A DNA stretch of 64,000 nucleotides from Novosphingobium sp. BW1 (GTDB lineage: Bacteria > Pseudomonadota > Alphaproteobacteria > Sphingomonadales > Sphingomonadaceae): NCBI RefSeq assembly GCF_008107685.1, contig NZ_VIRF01000058.1:186001-250000 (forward strand), written 5' to 3'. The notes beneath the pieces are model-generated. The model saw only the letters and a program-made list of their open reading frames with translations, did not search any database and was not told the DNA's origin. Positions 16,602 through 23,977 of the stretch are shown here, piece after piece (the first letter of the stretch is position 1; each line of letters starts with the position of its first letter). A program made the translations under genes and the position numbers.

Positions 16602-17050
16602 GTGAGCGACTTCATATACGACGTTATTCGGGAGGGTGGCTATTTCGGCGTCTTCGTGTTGATGGCGCTGGAGAATGTCTTCCCTCCCATCCCTTCATCG
16701 ACCGCTGGGGCCGCTGGCTCACGCTGGACTGGAACGATATCGAGAGTTCGAGCCGTTTCCTCAAGCGGCACGGACACTGGGTCGTGCTGGGACTTCGGCT
16801 TCTGCCGATGTTCCGAACCGTTATCTCGATTCCGGCGGGCCTTGCGCATATGGGCCATGTGCGCTTCGTGGCTTTTACCGCCATTGGCACTGGCGCGTGG
16901 AACGTGGTCCTCATCCTCGGGGGAGCCTGGCTTGGCCGTACTCTCCAGCACGCCGAGAATTGGCTGAGCGGGGGCACGCTCGCGCTCATTGCGATGGCGG
17001 TGGTGTGGTACGTCTGGCGGATCGTGACCTGGAGGAGGGGGCGCTCCTAG
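16602..17050 (+). pseudogene. DedA family membrane protein, disrupted by internal deletion and frameshift
   Basis: The N-terminus (16602-16696) reads SDFIYDVIREGGYFGVFV and ENVFPPIPS, the canonical DedA start. The C-terminal part continues in the next frame (about 16690-17050) with HPFIDRWGRWLTLDW, GLRLLPMFRTVISIPAG and a final membrane segment. About 45-50 codons are missing between them, including the conserved EVIMGFGG and the G-x(3)-G-x(3)-W/Y region. The junction falls in CATCCCTTC (16688-16696), which can be read both as the IPS codons and as the HPF codons. Both frames cannot yield a full DedA, so the gene is a pseudogene unless the assembly is wrong. Confidence 0.85.
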
Positions 17051-17961
17051 CTGTCGTTTTCACGCGGGTGGGCGTTGCGGTATACGTCGAGCAGGGTGGC
17101 GGCATCGACCTGCGTGTAGATCTGCGTCGAGCCAAGCGAGGCGTGGCCTAGCAGTTCCTGGAGTGAACGCAGATCCGCGCCAGCCCCCAGAAGGTGGGTG
17201 GCGAAACTGTGGCGCAAGGCGTGGGGCGTAGCCGTCTGCGGTAGGCCCAGCGCCGTGCGCGCACGCGCCATGGCCTTCTGCACCATGCCCTGTGATAGGG
17301 CTCCTCCCTTGGCGCCGCGAAACAGCGCCGTGTCGGCTGATACTGGCCAGGGACACTTGGCGAGATAGTCCTCGATCATGGCCCGCACGATGGGCAGGAT
17401 CGGAACGACGCGCTCCTTGTTGCCCTTGCCCAGCACGACGAGCCGGTCGCCGAGCGGCATCACGGCGCCTGTCAGCGATAGTGCTTCCGATATGCGCAAG
17501 CCCGAGCCGTAAAGCAGGACCAGCACGGCGCGGTCCCGTGCGCCGATCCAGTCATCTGTGGCCAGTTCGTCAGCCATGCTGGCAAGGTTCACCGCTTCAT
17601 CAGGCGTGACCGGCCGGGGTATGCCTTTCTTGACCCGGGGGCCTCGTACGCGGGGCGGGGCGGCCGCGTCGTCACCTGCCTGCTGGCGCGCGAAGGTCAG
17701 GAAGGCTTTGAGCGCGGAAAGTTCGCGCGCGGCCGAGGCGTTTCCGATGCCCCCGGCGCGGCGCGCGGCGAGATGACGGCGCAGGTCCTCGCTGGTGCAC
17801 CGGGCAAGCTCGGCCCAGGTAACGCTTACGGTGATGTCTTTGCCCAGGAAATCGAGGAGCCGCGCGGCGGTCGCGAGGTAGGCACGGGTCGTATGGGCGC
17901 TGCGGCGTCGGGCCTGTGCCAGGTGGCTTCCCCAGGCCTCGAGCACGTCGGCGCGCGTCAC
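17047..17961 (-). CDS. xerC: Tyrosine recombinase XerC
   Basis: A 304-residue site-specific recombinase that, with XerD, resolves chromosome dimers at dif. The N-terminal SAM-like domain (TTRAYLATAARLLDFL) is followed by the catalytic domain with R156 in GSGLRISEAL, HALRHSFATHLL (H-x-x-R), LLGHASLGSTQIY (His and nucleophile Tyr). The GTG at 17961 overlaps the hemW stop by 4 bp; extending upstream would run into hemW. XerC rather than XerD is inferred from context. It is the last gene of rph-rdgB-hemW-xerC. Confidence 0.9.
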   Translation of the reverse strand: MTRADVLEAWGSHLAQARRRSAHTTRAYLATAARLLDFLGKDITVSVTWAELARCTSEDLRRHLAARRAGGIGNASAARELSALKAFLTFARQQAGDDAAAPPRVRGPRVKKGIPRPVTPDEAVNLASMADELATDDWIGARDRAVLVLLYGSGLRISEALSLTGAVMPLGDRLVVLGKGNKERVVPILPIVRAMIEDYLAKCPWPVSADTALFRGAKGGALSQGMVQKAMARARTALGLPQTATPHALRHSFATHLLGAGADLRSLQELLGHASLGSTQIYTQVDAATLLDVYRNAHPRENDS

Positions 17962-19109
17962 ACCGCCACCAGGTCTTCGGGGACAAGTTCGGCGAGGAGC
18001 CCATCGAGTAGCGGCATGCCCGCTTCGGTCACCCCCATCCGGCTCCCGTGCTGCCAGACGAGGCCTTGGCGCGCGTAAAACGCGGCCTTGTCGGCATGGC
18101 ACAGCGACGTTGTAGCGAGGCCGAAACGCAGCGCGAGTTGGGCAAGGTCAATCCCTTCGCGCAGGCGCAGGCCCATCAACATGGCTTCGGAGGCCTGTTC
18201 GGGTACGGCGAGTGCACGTTCCTCGACGATGCCGTGATTGGCGCGGACAAAGGCGTTGAGCCAGTTCTCGGGCTTGCGATGACGGACCGTGGCGGTGTTC
18301 GCGCGGCGGCCGTGTGCGCCCGGGCCAATCCCGCAATAGTCTTCGTAGCGCCAGTACGTCAGGTTGTGGCGGCTTTCCTCGCCCGGGCGGGCATGGTTGC
18401 TGATCTCGTAGGCAGGGAGGCCCGCCGCCACCGTGCGCGCCCGGGTGAGGGCGAACATGTCGGCGCAGGCGTCTTCGTCCAGTGGCGTGAAATCGCCCTT
18501 TCGGACCATCGTCTCGAACTTCGTGCCTGGCTCGATGGTGAGCTGGTAGAGCGAGAGGTGTCCGGTCCCGAAGCCAAGAGCACGCTCCAGTTCGGCGTCC
18601 CACTGCTTCAGTGTCTGGCCGGGACGTGCATAAATGAGATCGAAACTCACACGCGCGAACTTGGCTTGCGCGACTTCGAGCGCCCTCAGGCCCTCTGAAA
18701 CGTCGTGAAGGCGCCCCAGGAAGCGCAAGGTTTCGTTGTCGAGCGCCTGGAGACCGAGAGAGACCCGGTTGATCCCGGAACTGGCCAGCGCGGCGTAGTT
18801 CGCCGCCTCGATTGAGGAGGGATTGCCTTCCAGCGTGATCTCGATGTCCGGTGCAAAGCCCCACAGGTCCTGCGCCTCGCGCAGCAGCCGCTCGACAAGG
18901 GCAGGGGGCATGAGCGAGGGCGTGCCGCCGCCAAAGAAGATCGAATGGAGCGGCTCGCTCCCTGCAAGGGCGTGTTCATGGCGCATGTCGGCCAGCATTG
19001 CGGCTTCCATCGCACCATTGTCCACGCGGTCGCGGACATGGCTATTGAAGTCGCAATAGGGGCACTTTGCGAGGCAGTACGGCCAGTGGATGTAGAGTGC
19101 GCGCGCCAT
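17958..19109 (-). CDS. hemW: HemW-like radical SAM heme chaperone
   Basis: A 383-residue radical SAM protein. The cluster motif is C-L-A-K-C-P-Y-C (C12, C16, C19). Other family motifs are IFFGGGTPSLM, ITLEGNPSS, INRVSLGLQ, and YEISNHARPG. HemW binds heme and delivers it to respiratory enzymes; older annotation calls it oxygen-independent coproporphyrinogen oxidase-like, but HemN proper carries a different N-terminal cluster motif and is longer. It sits 12 bp after rdgB and overlaps xerC. Confidence 0.92.
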   Translation of the reverse strand: MARALYIHWPYCLAKCPYCDFNSHVRDRVDNGAMEAAMLADMRHEHALAGSEPLHSIFFGGGTPSLMPPALVERLLREAQDLWGFAPDIEITLEGNPSSIEAANYAALASSGINRVSLGLQALDNETLRFLGRLHDVSEGLRALEVAQAKFARVSFDLIYARPGQTLKQWDAELERALGFGTGHLSLYQLTIEPGTKFETMVRKGDFTPLDEDACADMFALTRARTVAAGLPAYEISNHARPGEESRHNLTYWRYEDYCGIGPGAHGRRANTATVRHRKPENWLNAFVRANHGIVEERALAVPEQASEAMLMGLRLREGIDLAQLALRFGLATTSLCHADKAAFYARQGLVWQHGSRMGVTEAGMPLLDGLLAELVPEDLVAV

Positions 19110-19121
19110 GCTCTGCTCAGC

Positions 19122-19751
19122 TTAGCTGCTGAACTGCTCTGCGACCAGCTTGGCGAAGGCATCGGCGCGGTGGCTCATCGCCTGTTTGTCGGCGGTGTCC
19201 ATCTCGGCGAAAGTCATTGTCTTGCCCTCGGGCACGAAAACAGGATCGTAGCCGAAGCCGACGCGGCCGCGAGGGGGCCAGGAGAAGGTGCCGTTGACGC
19301 GGCCCTCGTAGACCACTTCCTCGCCATCGGGCCAGGCGATCGCGAGGGTACAGGAGAACCAGCAGGAGCGGTCGGCATCGGGGCCCTTTTCGGCGAGCAG
19401 GCCCTCGACCTTGCCCATCGCCATGAACCAGTCGCGGCCCGGTTCCCCTTCGAACCACTGCCGTTCGGCCCAGTCGGCGGTGTAGACGCCGGGGCGACCA
19501 TCAAGCGCGGCGACCGAGAGGCCGCTGTCATCCGAAAGTGCAGGCAGCTGCGCGGCCTTGGCCGCCGCGTGCGCCTTGATGAGCGCGTTCTCGGCAAAGG
19601 TGGAGCCGGTCTCTTCCGGCTCGTCCAGGCCGAGTTGGCCCGCCGAGATGCATTCGAGGCCGTAAGGCGCGAGGAGGGCGCTGATTTCCTTCAGCTTGCC
19701 CGCATTGTGCGTGGCAATGACGAGCTTTCCGCCCTGGAGCTTGCGGGTCAT
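19122..19751 (-). CDS. rdgB: dITP/XTP pyrophosphatase
   Basis: A 209-residue Ham1/RdgB nucleoside-triphosphatase that removes non-canonical purine nucleotides. The N-terminal [14 protein letters not shown], the [12 protein letters not shown] segment, [19 protein letters not shown] and [12 protein letters not shown] are family hallmarks. A near C-terminal SHRADAF completes the pocket. It lies 24 bp after rph and 12 bp before hemW, forming one operon. Confidence 0.95.
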   Translation of the reverse strand: MTRKLQGGKLVIATHNAGKLKEISALLAPYGLECISAGQLGLDEPEETGSTFAENALIKAHAAAKAAQLPALSDDSGLSVAALDGRPGVYTADWAERQWFEGEPGRDWFMAMGKVEGLLAEKGPDADRSCWFSCTLAIAWPDGEEVVYEGRVNGTFSWPPRGRVGFGYDPVFVPEGKTMTFAEMDTADKQAMSHRADAFAKLVAEQFSS

Positions 19752-19775
19752 GGGGTCCCTCCTCGTGTCTCTAGC

Positions 19776-20492
19776 TTACTTGCCGACGGCCTTGGCTTGC
19801 GCGGCAAAGATCTGGTCACAACCGATCTTGGCGAGGCGCAGAAGGCGCAAGAGGCCTTCCTCGTCATACGTAGCCCCTTCGGCCGTGGCCTGGACTTCGG
19901 CGATCTTGCCGCCTTCGATTAGCACGAAGTTTGCGTCGGCATCGGCCGAGCTGTCCTCGATGTAGTCGAGGTCGAGTACCGGGGAGCCCTCGCAGATACC
20001 GCAGGAGATCGCGGCGACGCGGCCCTCGATGGGATCTTCCTTGATCTTGCCCTCTTCCATCAGTTTGTCGACGGCTAGGCGCAGCGCCACCCAGGCGCCC
20101 GAGATCGAGGCGGTGCGGGTGCCGCCATCGGCCTGGAGCACGTCGCAGTCGAGGACGATCTGACGCTCGCCCAGCTTCTTCATGTCGACGACAGCGCGCA
20201 AGGAACGGCCGATCAGGCGCTGGATTTCCTGCGTGCGACCCGACTGCTTGCCCTTTGCGGCTTCGCGGCTTCCGCGCGTGTGCGTGGCGCGCGGAAGCAT
20301 CGAGTATTCGCCCGTGACCCAGCCTTCACCCTTGCCGCGCAGAAACGGCGGGACCTTTTCCTCGACCGAGGCGGTAACCAGCACGCGCGTGTCGCCGAAC
20401 GAAATCAGCACGGAGCCCTCGGCGTGCTTGGTGAAACCGGTCTGGATGTCGATAGTGCGCATCTCGTCGGATGCACGGCCGGAAGGACGCAT
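19776..20492 (-). CDS. rph: RNase PH
   Basis: A 238-residue phosphorolytic exoribonuclease that trims tRNA 3' ends. Motifs are [61 protein letters not shown] and [16 protein letters not shown]. Full family length. It heads the rph-rdgB-hemW-xerC operon and is divergent from hrcA with an 84-bp shared region. Confidence 0.96.
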   Translation of the reverse strand: MRPSGRASDEMRTIDIQTGFTKHAEGSVLISFGDTRVLVTASVEEKVPPFLRGKGEGWVTGEYSMLPRATHTRGSREAAKGKQSGRTQEIQRLIGRSLRAVVDMKKLGERQIVLDCDVLQADGGTRTASISGAWVALRLAVDKLMEEGKIKEDPIEGRVAAISCGICEGSPVLDLDYIEDSSADADANFVLIEGGKIAEVQATAEGATYDEEGLLRLLRLAKIGCDQIFAAQAKAVGK

Positions 20493-20537
20493 GGATTTGC
20501 CTTTCTCTATTTTCGAGCCGCCCCTAAGCGCATTGGG

Positions 20538-20565
20538 CTTGAGGCTGCAAGAGCAGAGCCTAAAT
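20538..20565 (+). promoter_or_regulatory. Possible RpoH-type promoter of hrcA-grpE
   Basis: CTTG at 20538-20541 and CCTAAAT at 20559-20565 are spaced by exactly 17 nt, close to the alphaproteobacterial sigma-32 pattern CTTG-N17-CCTATNT. The expected start of transcription would lie only a few bases before the hrcA ATG at 20577, so the leader would be very short. A matched form precedes dnaK. Confidence 0.45.
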
Positions 20566-20576
20566 TGTCACGCATC

Positions 20577-21620
20577 ATGCCCACACCGCCCATCACCGAA
20601 CTGACCGCCCGCGCCCGCGAAATCTTCCGCCTTGTCGTGGAGGGCTATCTCGATACTGGCACCCCTGTGGGCTCCAAGGCTCTGGCCGGGGCAGGGGGCG
20701 TCAACCTCTCGCCCGCCTCTATCCGATCGGTTCTTGCAGACCTTGAATCGCTGGGCCTTCTGGCTGCTCCACACACGAGTGCCGGTCGCCTGCCGACCGA
20801 AGCGGGGCTGCGCCTGTTCGTCGATGGCATCATGCAGATGGCCGAGCCCAGTATCGAAGAACGCCAGGCGATCGAGCGTGGGCTTTCGGCTCCCGGTCCC
20901 ATCGAGGCGGCGCTGGAGGCGACAAGCTCGCTCCTCTCCAACCTGACGTCGAGTGCTGGGCTGGTCATGGTTCCGCGCCGTGAGCCGCGCCTCAGCCATC
21001 TTCAGCTTGTGCCGCTGGCGCCGGGCCGGGCGCTGGCGGTCGTCGTGGGAGATGATGGTGCGGTCGAGAACCGCGTGGTCGACCTTCCCTATGACCTGAC
21101 GCAGGGGAGCCTGGAGCAGGCTTCCAACTTCATCAGCGCGCACCTCAAGGGGCGCACCATCGGAGAGGCAACCCGGCTTATGCAGGCCGAGATCACCTCG
21201 GGCAAAGCAGAGCTCGATGCGGCCAGCCGTGAACTGGTCGAGCGCGGGATCGCGGTGTGGAGCGAGGACGCACTGGAACGCCCGGTCCTGATCGTGCGAG
21301 GGCAGGCAAACCTGCTCGACGAAAGCACGCTTTTGGACCTGGAGCGTGTCCGCTCCCTCCTCGATGACCTTGAAAACAAGCAGTCGGTTGCCGAACTTCT
21401 AGAAAGCGCGCGTGAAGCGCGCTCGACCCGAATCTTCATCGGCTCGGAAAACCGCCTCTTTGCGCTCTCCGGGTCCTCGGTAATCGCCTCGCCCTATCGC
21501 GATCGCGATGGCAAGGTGGTCGGCGTGGTGGGGGTTATCGGTCCGACGCGGTTGAATTACGCGCGGGTCGTCCCCATGGTGGACTTCACTGCCCGAAGTC
21601 TGGGCAAGCTTATCGGATAG
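20577..21620 (+). CDS. hrcA: Heat-inducible transcription repressor HrcA
   Basis: A 347-residue repressor with an N-terminal winged helix (ELTARAREIFRLVVEGYLDTG, PVGSKALAG, SPASIRSVLADLESLGLL, HTSAGRLPTEAGLRLFVD) and a C-terminal GAF-like dimer domain. HrcA represses groESL and related operons through the CIRCE inverted repeat; no CIRCE element is visible in the window. ATG 20577 is the preferred start. It is followed 17 bp later by grpE. Confidence 0.95.
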   Translation: MPTPPITELTARAREIFRLVVEGYLDTGTPVGSKALAGAGGVNLSPASIRSVLADLESLGLLAAPHTSAGRLPTEAGLRLFVDGIMQMAEPSIEERQAIERGLSAPGPIEAALEATSSLLSNLTSSAGLVMVPRREPRLSHLQLVPLAPGRALAVVVGDDGAVENRVVDLPYDLTQGSLEQASNFISAHLKGRTIGEATRLMQAEITSGKAELDAASRELVERGIAVWSEDALERPVLIVRGQANLLDESTLLDLERVRSLLDDLENKQSVAELLESAREARSTRIFIGSENRLFALSGSSVIASPYRDRDGKVVGVVGVIGPTRLNYARVVPMVDFTARSLGKLIG

Positions 21621-21637
21621 CTGGAACCATAGAAGAC

Positions 21638-22216
21638 ATGACTGACGACAAGACTCAGCCGCCGGTTGACCAGGAAGTGGCCAAGGAACTGGACGGCGTG
21701 CCCGAAGAGATGCTCGACAACAGCGAAGCGGACGGTGACGGCGTGGAAGACGAACTTGCCAAGCTGCGTGAAGAGCTGGAGACAGCCAAGCAGGAAGCGC
21801 TCTACGCGCGTGCCGAGACGCAGAACGTGCGCCGCCGTCTCGAGAAGGACATTACGGACGCCCGCAACTACTCCGCCACGAGCTTCGCGCGTGAGATCCT
21901 CTCGGTCTCGGACAATCTCGCCCGTGCGCTTTCGGCGATTCCCGCCGACCAGCGCGAGGACGAGAAGATGAAGAACATCGTCACCGGTATCGAGGCGACT
22001 AACCGCGAGATCGACAAGGTGTTCACCAACCACGGTATCACCCGCATCGCGGCAATGGGCCTTCCGCTCGACCCCAACCAGCACCAGGCGATGATCGAGG
22101 TCCCCTCGGCCGACGCCGAGCCGGGCACGGTCGTGCAGGAACTCCAGGCCGGGTACATGATCAAGGACCGTCTCCTGCGTCCGGCCATGGTGGCCGTTGC
22201 CAAGAAGCCGGACTGA
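21638..22216 (+). CDS. grpE: Nucleotide exchange factor GrpE
   Basis: A 192-residue co-chaperone. An acidic N-terminus is followed by a long coiled coil (about 45-90: LAKLREELETAKQEALYARAE in part) and a beta domain with NHGITRI, GLPLDPNQHQAM and the conserved VVQELQAGYMIKDRLLRPAMV end. It releases ADP from DnaK, whose gene is 1.8 kb downstream. Confidence 0.96.
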   Translation: MTDDKTQPPVDQEVAKELDGVPEEMLDNSEADGDGVEDELAKLREELETAKQEALYARAETQNVRRRLEKDITDARNYSATSFAREILSVSDNLARALSAIPADQREDEKMKNIVTGIEATNREIDKVFTNHGITRIAAMGLPLDPNQHQAMIEVPSADAEPGTVVQELQAGYMIKDRLLRPAMVAVAKKPD

Positions 22217-22256
22217 TAGAGATCATCCTCGAGGCCGCTTTTGCGGTCTGAAACAC

Positions 22257-22296
22257 GCAAAGGCGCAGGCGAGCCAGGGCTCATCTGCGCCTTTGC
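22257..22296 (+). terminator. Hairpin terminator after grpE
   Basis: A perfect 12-bp inverted repeat GCAAAGGCGCAG (22257-22268) / CTGCGCCTTTGC (22285-22296) with a 16-nt loop, 40 bp after the grpE stop. Only a short T stretch follows. Confidence 0.6.
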
Positions 22297-22331
22297 TGTT
22301 TGCGGGTGGCGGGGGCCCCGATAAAAATTCA

Positions 22332-22356
22332 GGAACTCTTGTGCGTAGGTCCCGTT
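22332..22356 (+). promoter_or_regulatory. EcfG-type general stress promoter
   Basis: GGAAC at 22332-22336 and CGTT at 22353-22356 are separated by 16 nt, the consensus of the alphaproteobacterial general stress sigma factor EcfG. It lies 37 bp upstream of the lipoprotein ATG, in the right direction and outside coding sequence. Confidence 0.65.
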
Positions 22357-22392
22357 GAAAATGTAAACAGGCAATTTCAAGGAGATCTCAGT

Positions 22393-22659
22393 ATGCAGGC
22401 GTACAGCAAGCTCATTCTGCCGGTAATGGCAGCGGGCGCATTCACGATGGCGGGCTGCGCTAGTAACTACACCGGTGAAGGGGCTGCTGCGGGTGGCGCG
22501 GTGGGCGCGGGCATTGGCGCTCTTGCGGGCGGCGATGTCGGCACGGGCGCGGCCATTGGTGCGGCTGCGGGCGCAGCGGCAGGTTCGCAGGTCGACAAGG
22601 ATCGTGGTTGCTACCGCCGTGATCGTTCGGGCGACCGCTACTGGGACGACGACTGCTGA
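22393..22659 (+). CDS. Small glycine-zipper (YMGG-like) lipoprotein
   Basis: An 88-residue lipoprotein. The signal ends FTMAGC with lipidated Cys at 22. A Gly/Ala-rich glycine-zipper region (GGAVGAGIGALAGG and GAAIGAAAGAAAGS) follows, then a basic-acidic tail with CYRRDRSGDRYWDDDC. Such zippers oligomerise at or in the outer membrane; the exact role is unknown. The ATG at 22393 has a strong AAGGAG site. The EcfG-type promoter suggests expression in general stress. Confidence 0.85.
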   Translation: MQAYSKLILPVMAAGAFTMAGCASNYTGEGAAAGGAVGAGIGALAGGDVGTGAAIGAAAGAAAGSQVDKDRGCYRRDRSGDRYWDDDC

Positions 22660-22683
22660 TCGATCCTATTTGAGCAGGGGGAT

Positions 22684-22723
22684 GAAAAGGGTGTGGTGAC
22701 AAGGCGGTCACCGCGCCCTTTTC
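22684..22723. terminator. Bidirectional hairpin terminator
   Basis: A 17-bp stem (22684-22700 with 22707-22723, two G-U pairs) and a 6-nt loop lies between the convergent lipoprotein and DUF4157-like genes. The flanks GAAAAGG / CCTTTTC give a T-run on each strand. Confidence 0.75.
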
Positions 22724-22726
22724 GTA

Positions 22727-23194
22727 TTAGCCTGGCTCGAACGGAAGGATAGCCCGGTAGGAGGCGAGAGGTGGAGTCCCGGCCAGCACCACACCGCGTT
22801 GAAGAAGGTACGCGTGCCGCACGATTTCGGCCTGCTGTTCAAGGCCATACCGTTCGAGCGTCCAGCCTGGTTTCAGGGCATAGTGATAGCGACAAAAAGG
22901 GTGGCGCCGGGTCGGTAAGAAAAAACGCCCATGCGTCTGCGCCTGCCAGACATGGGTCATCTCGTGGATGAACAGGCCTTCGAGATTGAGATCTCCGCAG
23001 GCGAAATCATCGCGGTATATCTCACATGCCGGATGGAAATGGATATGCCCACAGGGGGCCATGACTGTTGAGCGGGGTTGCAGCGGAAACCACTTTGCAC
23101 GTTTGATCCGCACTTCGTCGTAGGAAATCGCCTTGCCGAAGATGCTCCGGGCAAGCGCGACTTCGCCGCGGGTCAGGGCGCGCGCGCCGCCCAC
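22727..23194 (-). CDS. DUF4157-like zinc metallopeptidase-fold protein ("vgr related protein")
   Basis: A 155-residue protein with an H-E-M-T-H zinc motif in GLFIHEMTHVWQAQTHG (about residues 76-80 for HEMTH). Before it come LTRGEVALARSIFG and MAPCGHIHFHP, the arrangement found in DUF4157-type sequences and in a small sphingomonad family often named vgr-related protein. No signal peptide. The start is GTG at 23194, following the PCu(A)C gene after 26 bp in the same direction. Proteolytic activity is not proven for the family. Confidence 0.8.
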   Translation of the reverse strand: MGGARALTRGEVALARSIFGKAISYDEVRIKRAKWFPLQPRSTVMAPCGHIHFHPACEIYRDDFACGDLNLEGLFIHEMTHVWQAQTHGRFFLPTRRHPFCRYHYALKPGWTLERYGLEQQAEIVRHAYLLQRGVVLAGTPPLASYRAILPFEPG

Positions 23195-23220
23195 AGGACA
23201 GATCGGGAGCGAGGCTGGGC

Positions 23221-23784
23221 TCAGTGCTCCATCCCGTCCATGGCGTCATGGTCCATCGCGCCGTAATCCATGGTCGCATCGGCGTGCATGCCTGCCCCCA
23301 TCTTCTCGATGGCAAGAGGCATGGAAAGCTTGTCGCCGCCCTCGAACGTGATGGTCATTTCGGTCGTCGCGCCGCTCTTGAGGCTGCCGTCGAGATCGAA
23401 GGCCATGACGTGCAGGCCGCCGGGCGCGAACTCGACGCTCTTGCCCGCATCAACTGCCAGGCGCTCAACTGCGCGCATCTGCCCGCCTTCGGTCTTGTGC
23501 ATCTCGGCGCTGTCGGCCCCCGCAATATGGATCGCGGCCAGTTCGACCGGCGCATCGCTTGCGTTGGTGAAGGTGAAATAGACCGCCGCGGGACGGCCCG
23601 CGACGACGGGCAGGATCATCCGTCCCGCCTCGGCGCGGGTCCCTGGCTTGGCGTCAGGCCCAAGTGCCTCGGCGGGCGCAGAGGCCGAGCCTTGCGCGTC
23701 GGGCTCTGCCGACTGCTGGCATGCCGCAAGTGCGAGCAGGCCCAGCGACAGGGCGGAAAAGGCGGCGTTTTTGCGGGTCAACAT
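23221..23784 (-). CDS. PCu(A)C copper-chaperone lipoprotein
   Basis: A 187-residue lipoprotein: lipobox LAAC with Cys22, a low-complexity linker, then the PCu(A)C beta-barrel. The Cu(I) site is visible as AEMHKTEGGQM and GGLHVMAF, giving the H-x(n)-M-...-H-x-M pattern. The C-terminus is a Met/His/Asp-rich tail (GAGMHADATMDYGAMDHDAM) that may bind extra copper. PCu(A)C proteins deliver copper to cytochrome oxidase. The ATG at 23784 (MLTRKNAAF) starts directly at the signal; the longer frame is unlikely. Confidence 0.9.
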   Translation of the reverse strand: MLTRKNAAFSALSLGLLALAACQQSAEPDAQGSASAPAEALGPDAKPGTRAEAGRMILPVVAGRPAAVYFTFTNASDAPVELAAIHIAGADSAEMHKTEGGQMRAVERLAVDAGKSVEFAPGGLHVMAFDLDGSLKSGATTEMTITFEGGDKLSMPLAIEKMGAGMHADATMDYGAMDHDAMDGMEH

Positions 23785-23846
23785 GCGAAACCGGTCCTTG
23801 CGGAAAGCTCTGATAGCGTGGATTGCGCTAATGCCATCGCATTGGT

Positions 23847-23874
23847 CTTGTTCCAAGAAAAACCGCACCTATAT
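23847..23874 (+). promoter_or_regulatory. RpoH (sigma-32) promoter of dnaK
   Basis: CTTG at 23847-23850 and CCTATAT at 23868-23874, separated by 17 nt, match the alphaproteobacterial heat-shock promoter consensus exactly. It lies 104 bp upstream of the dnaK ATG. Confidence 0.75.
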
Positions 23875-23977
23875 CCCGCTTCGACGATTGAACGTCACCG
23901 AGCCGCACAAGCCGCCTTGCCTCAAGTCAGGGAGGCGATCCGTGCGGTGTCAACCACTGACGTGAGGAATGGGGATA

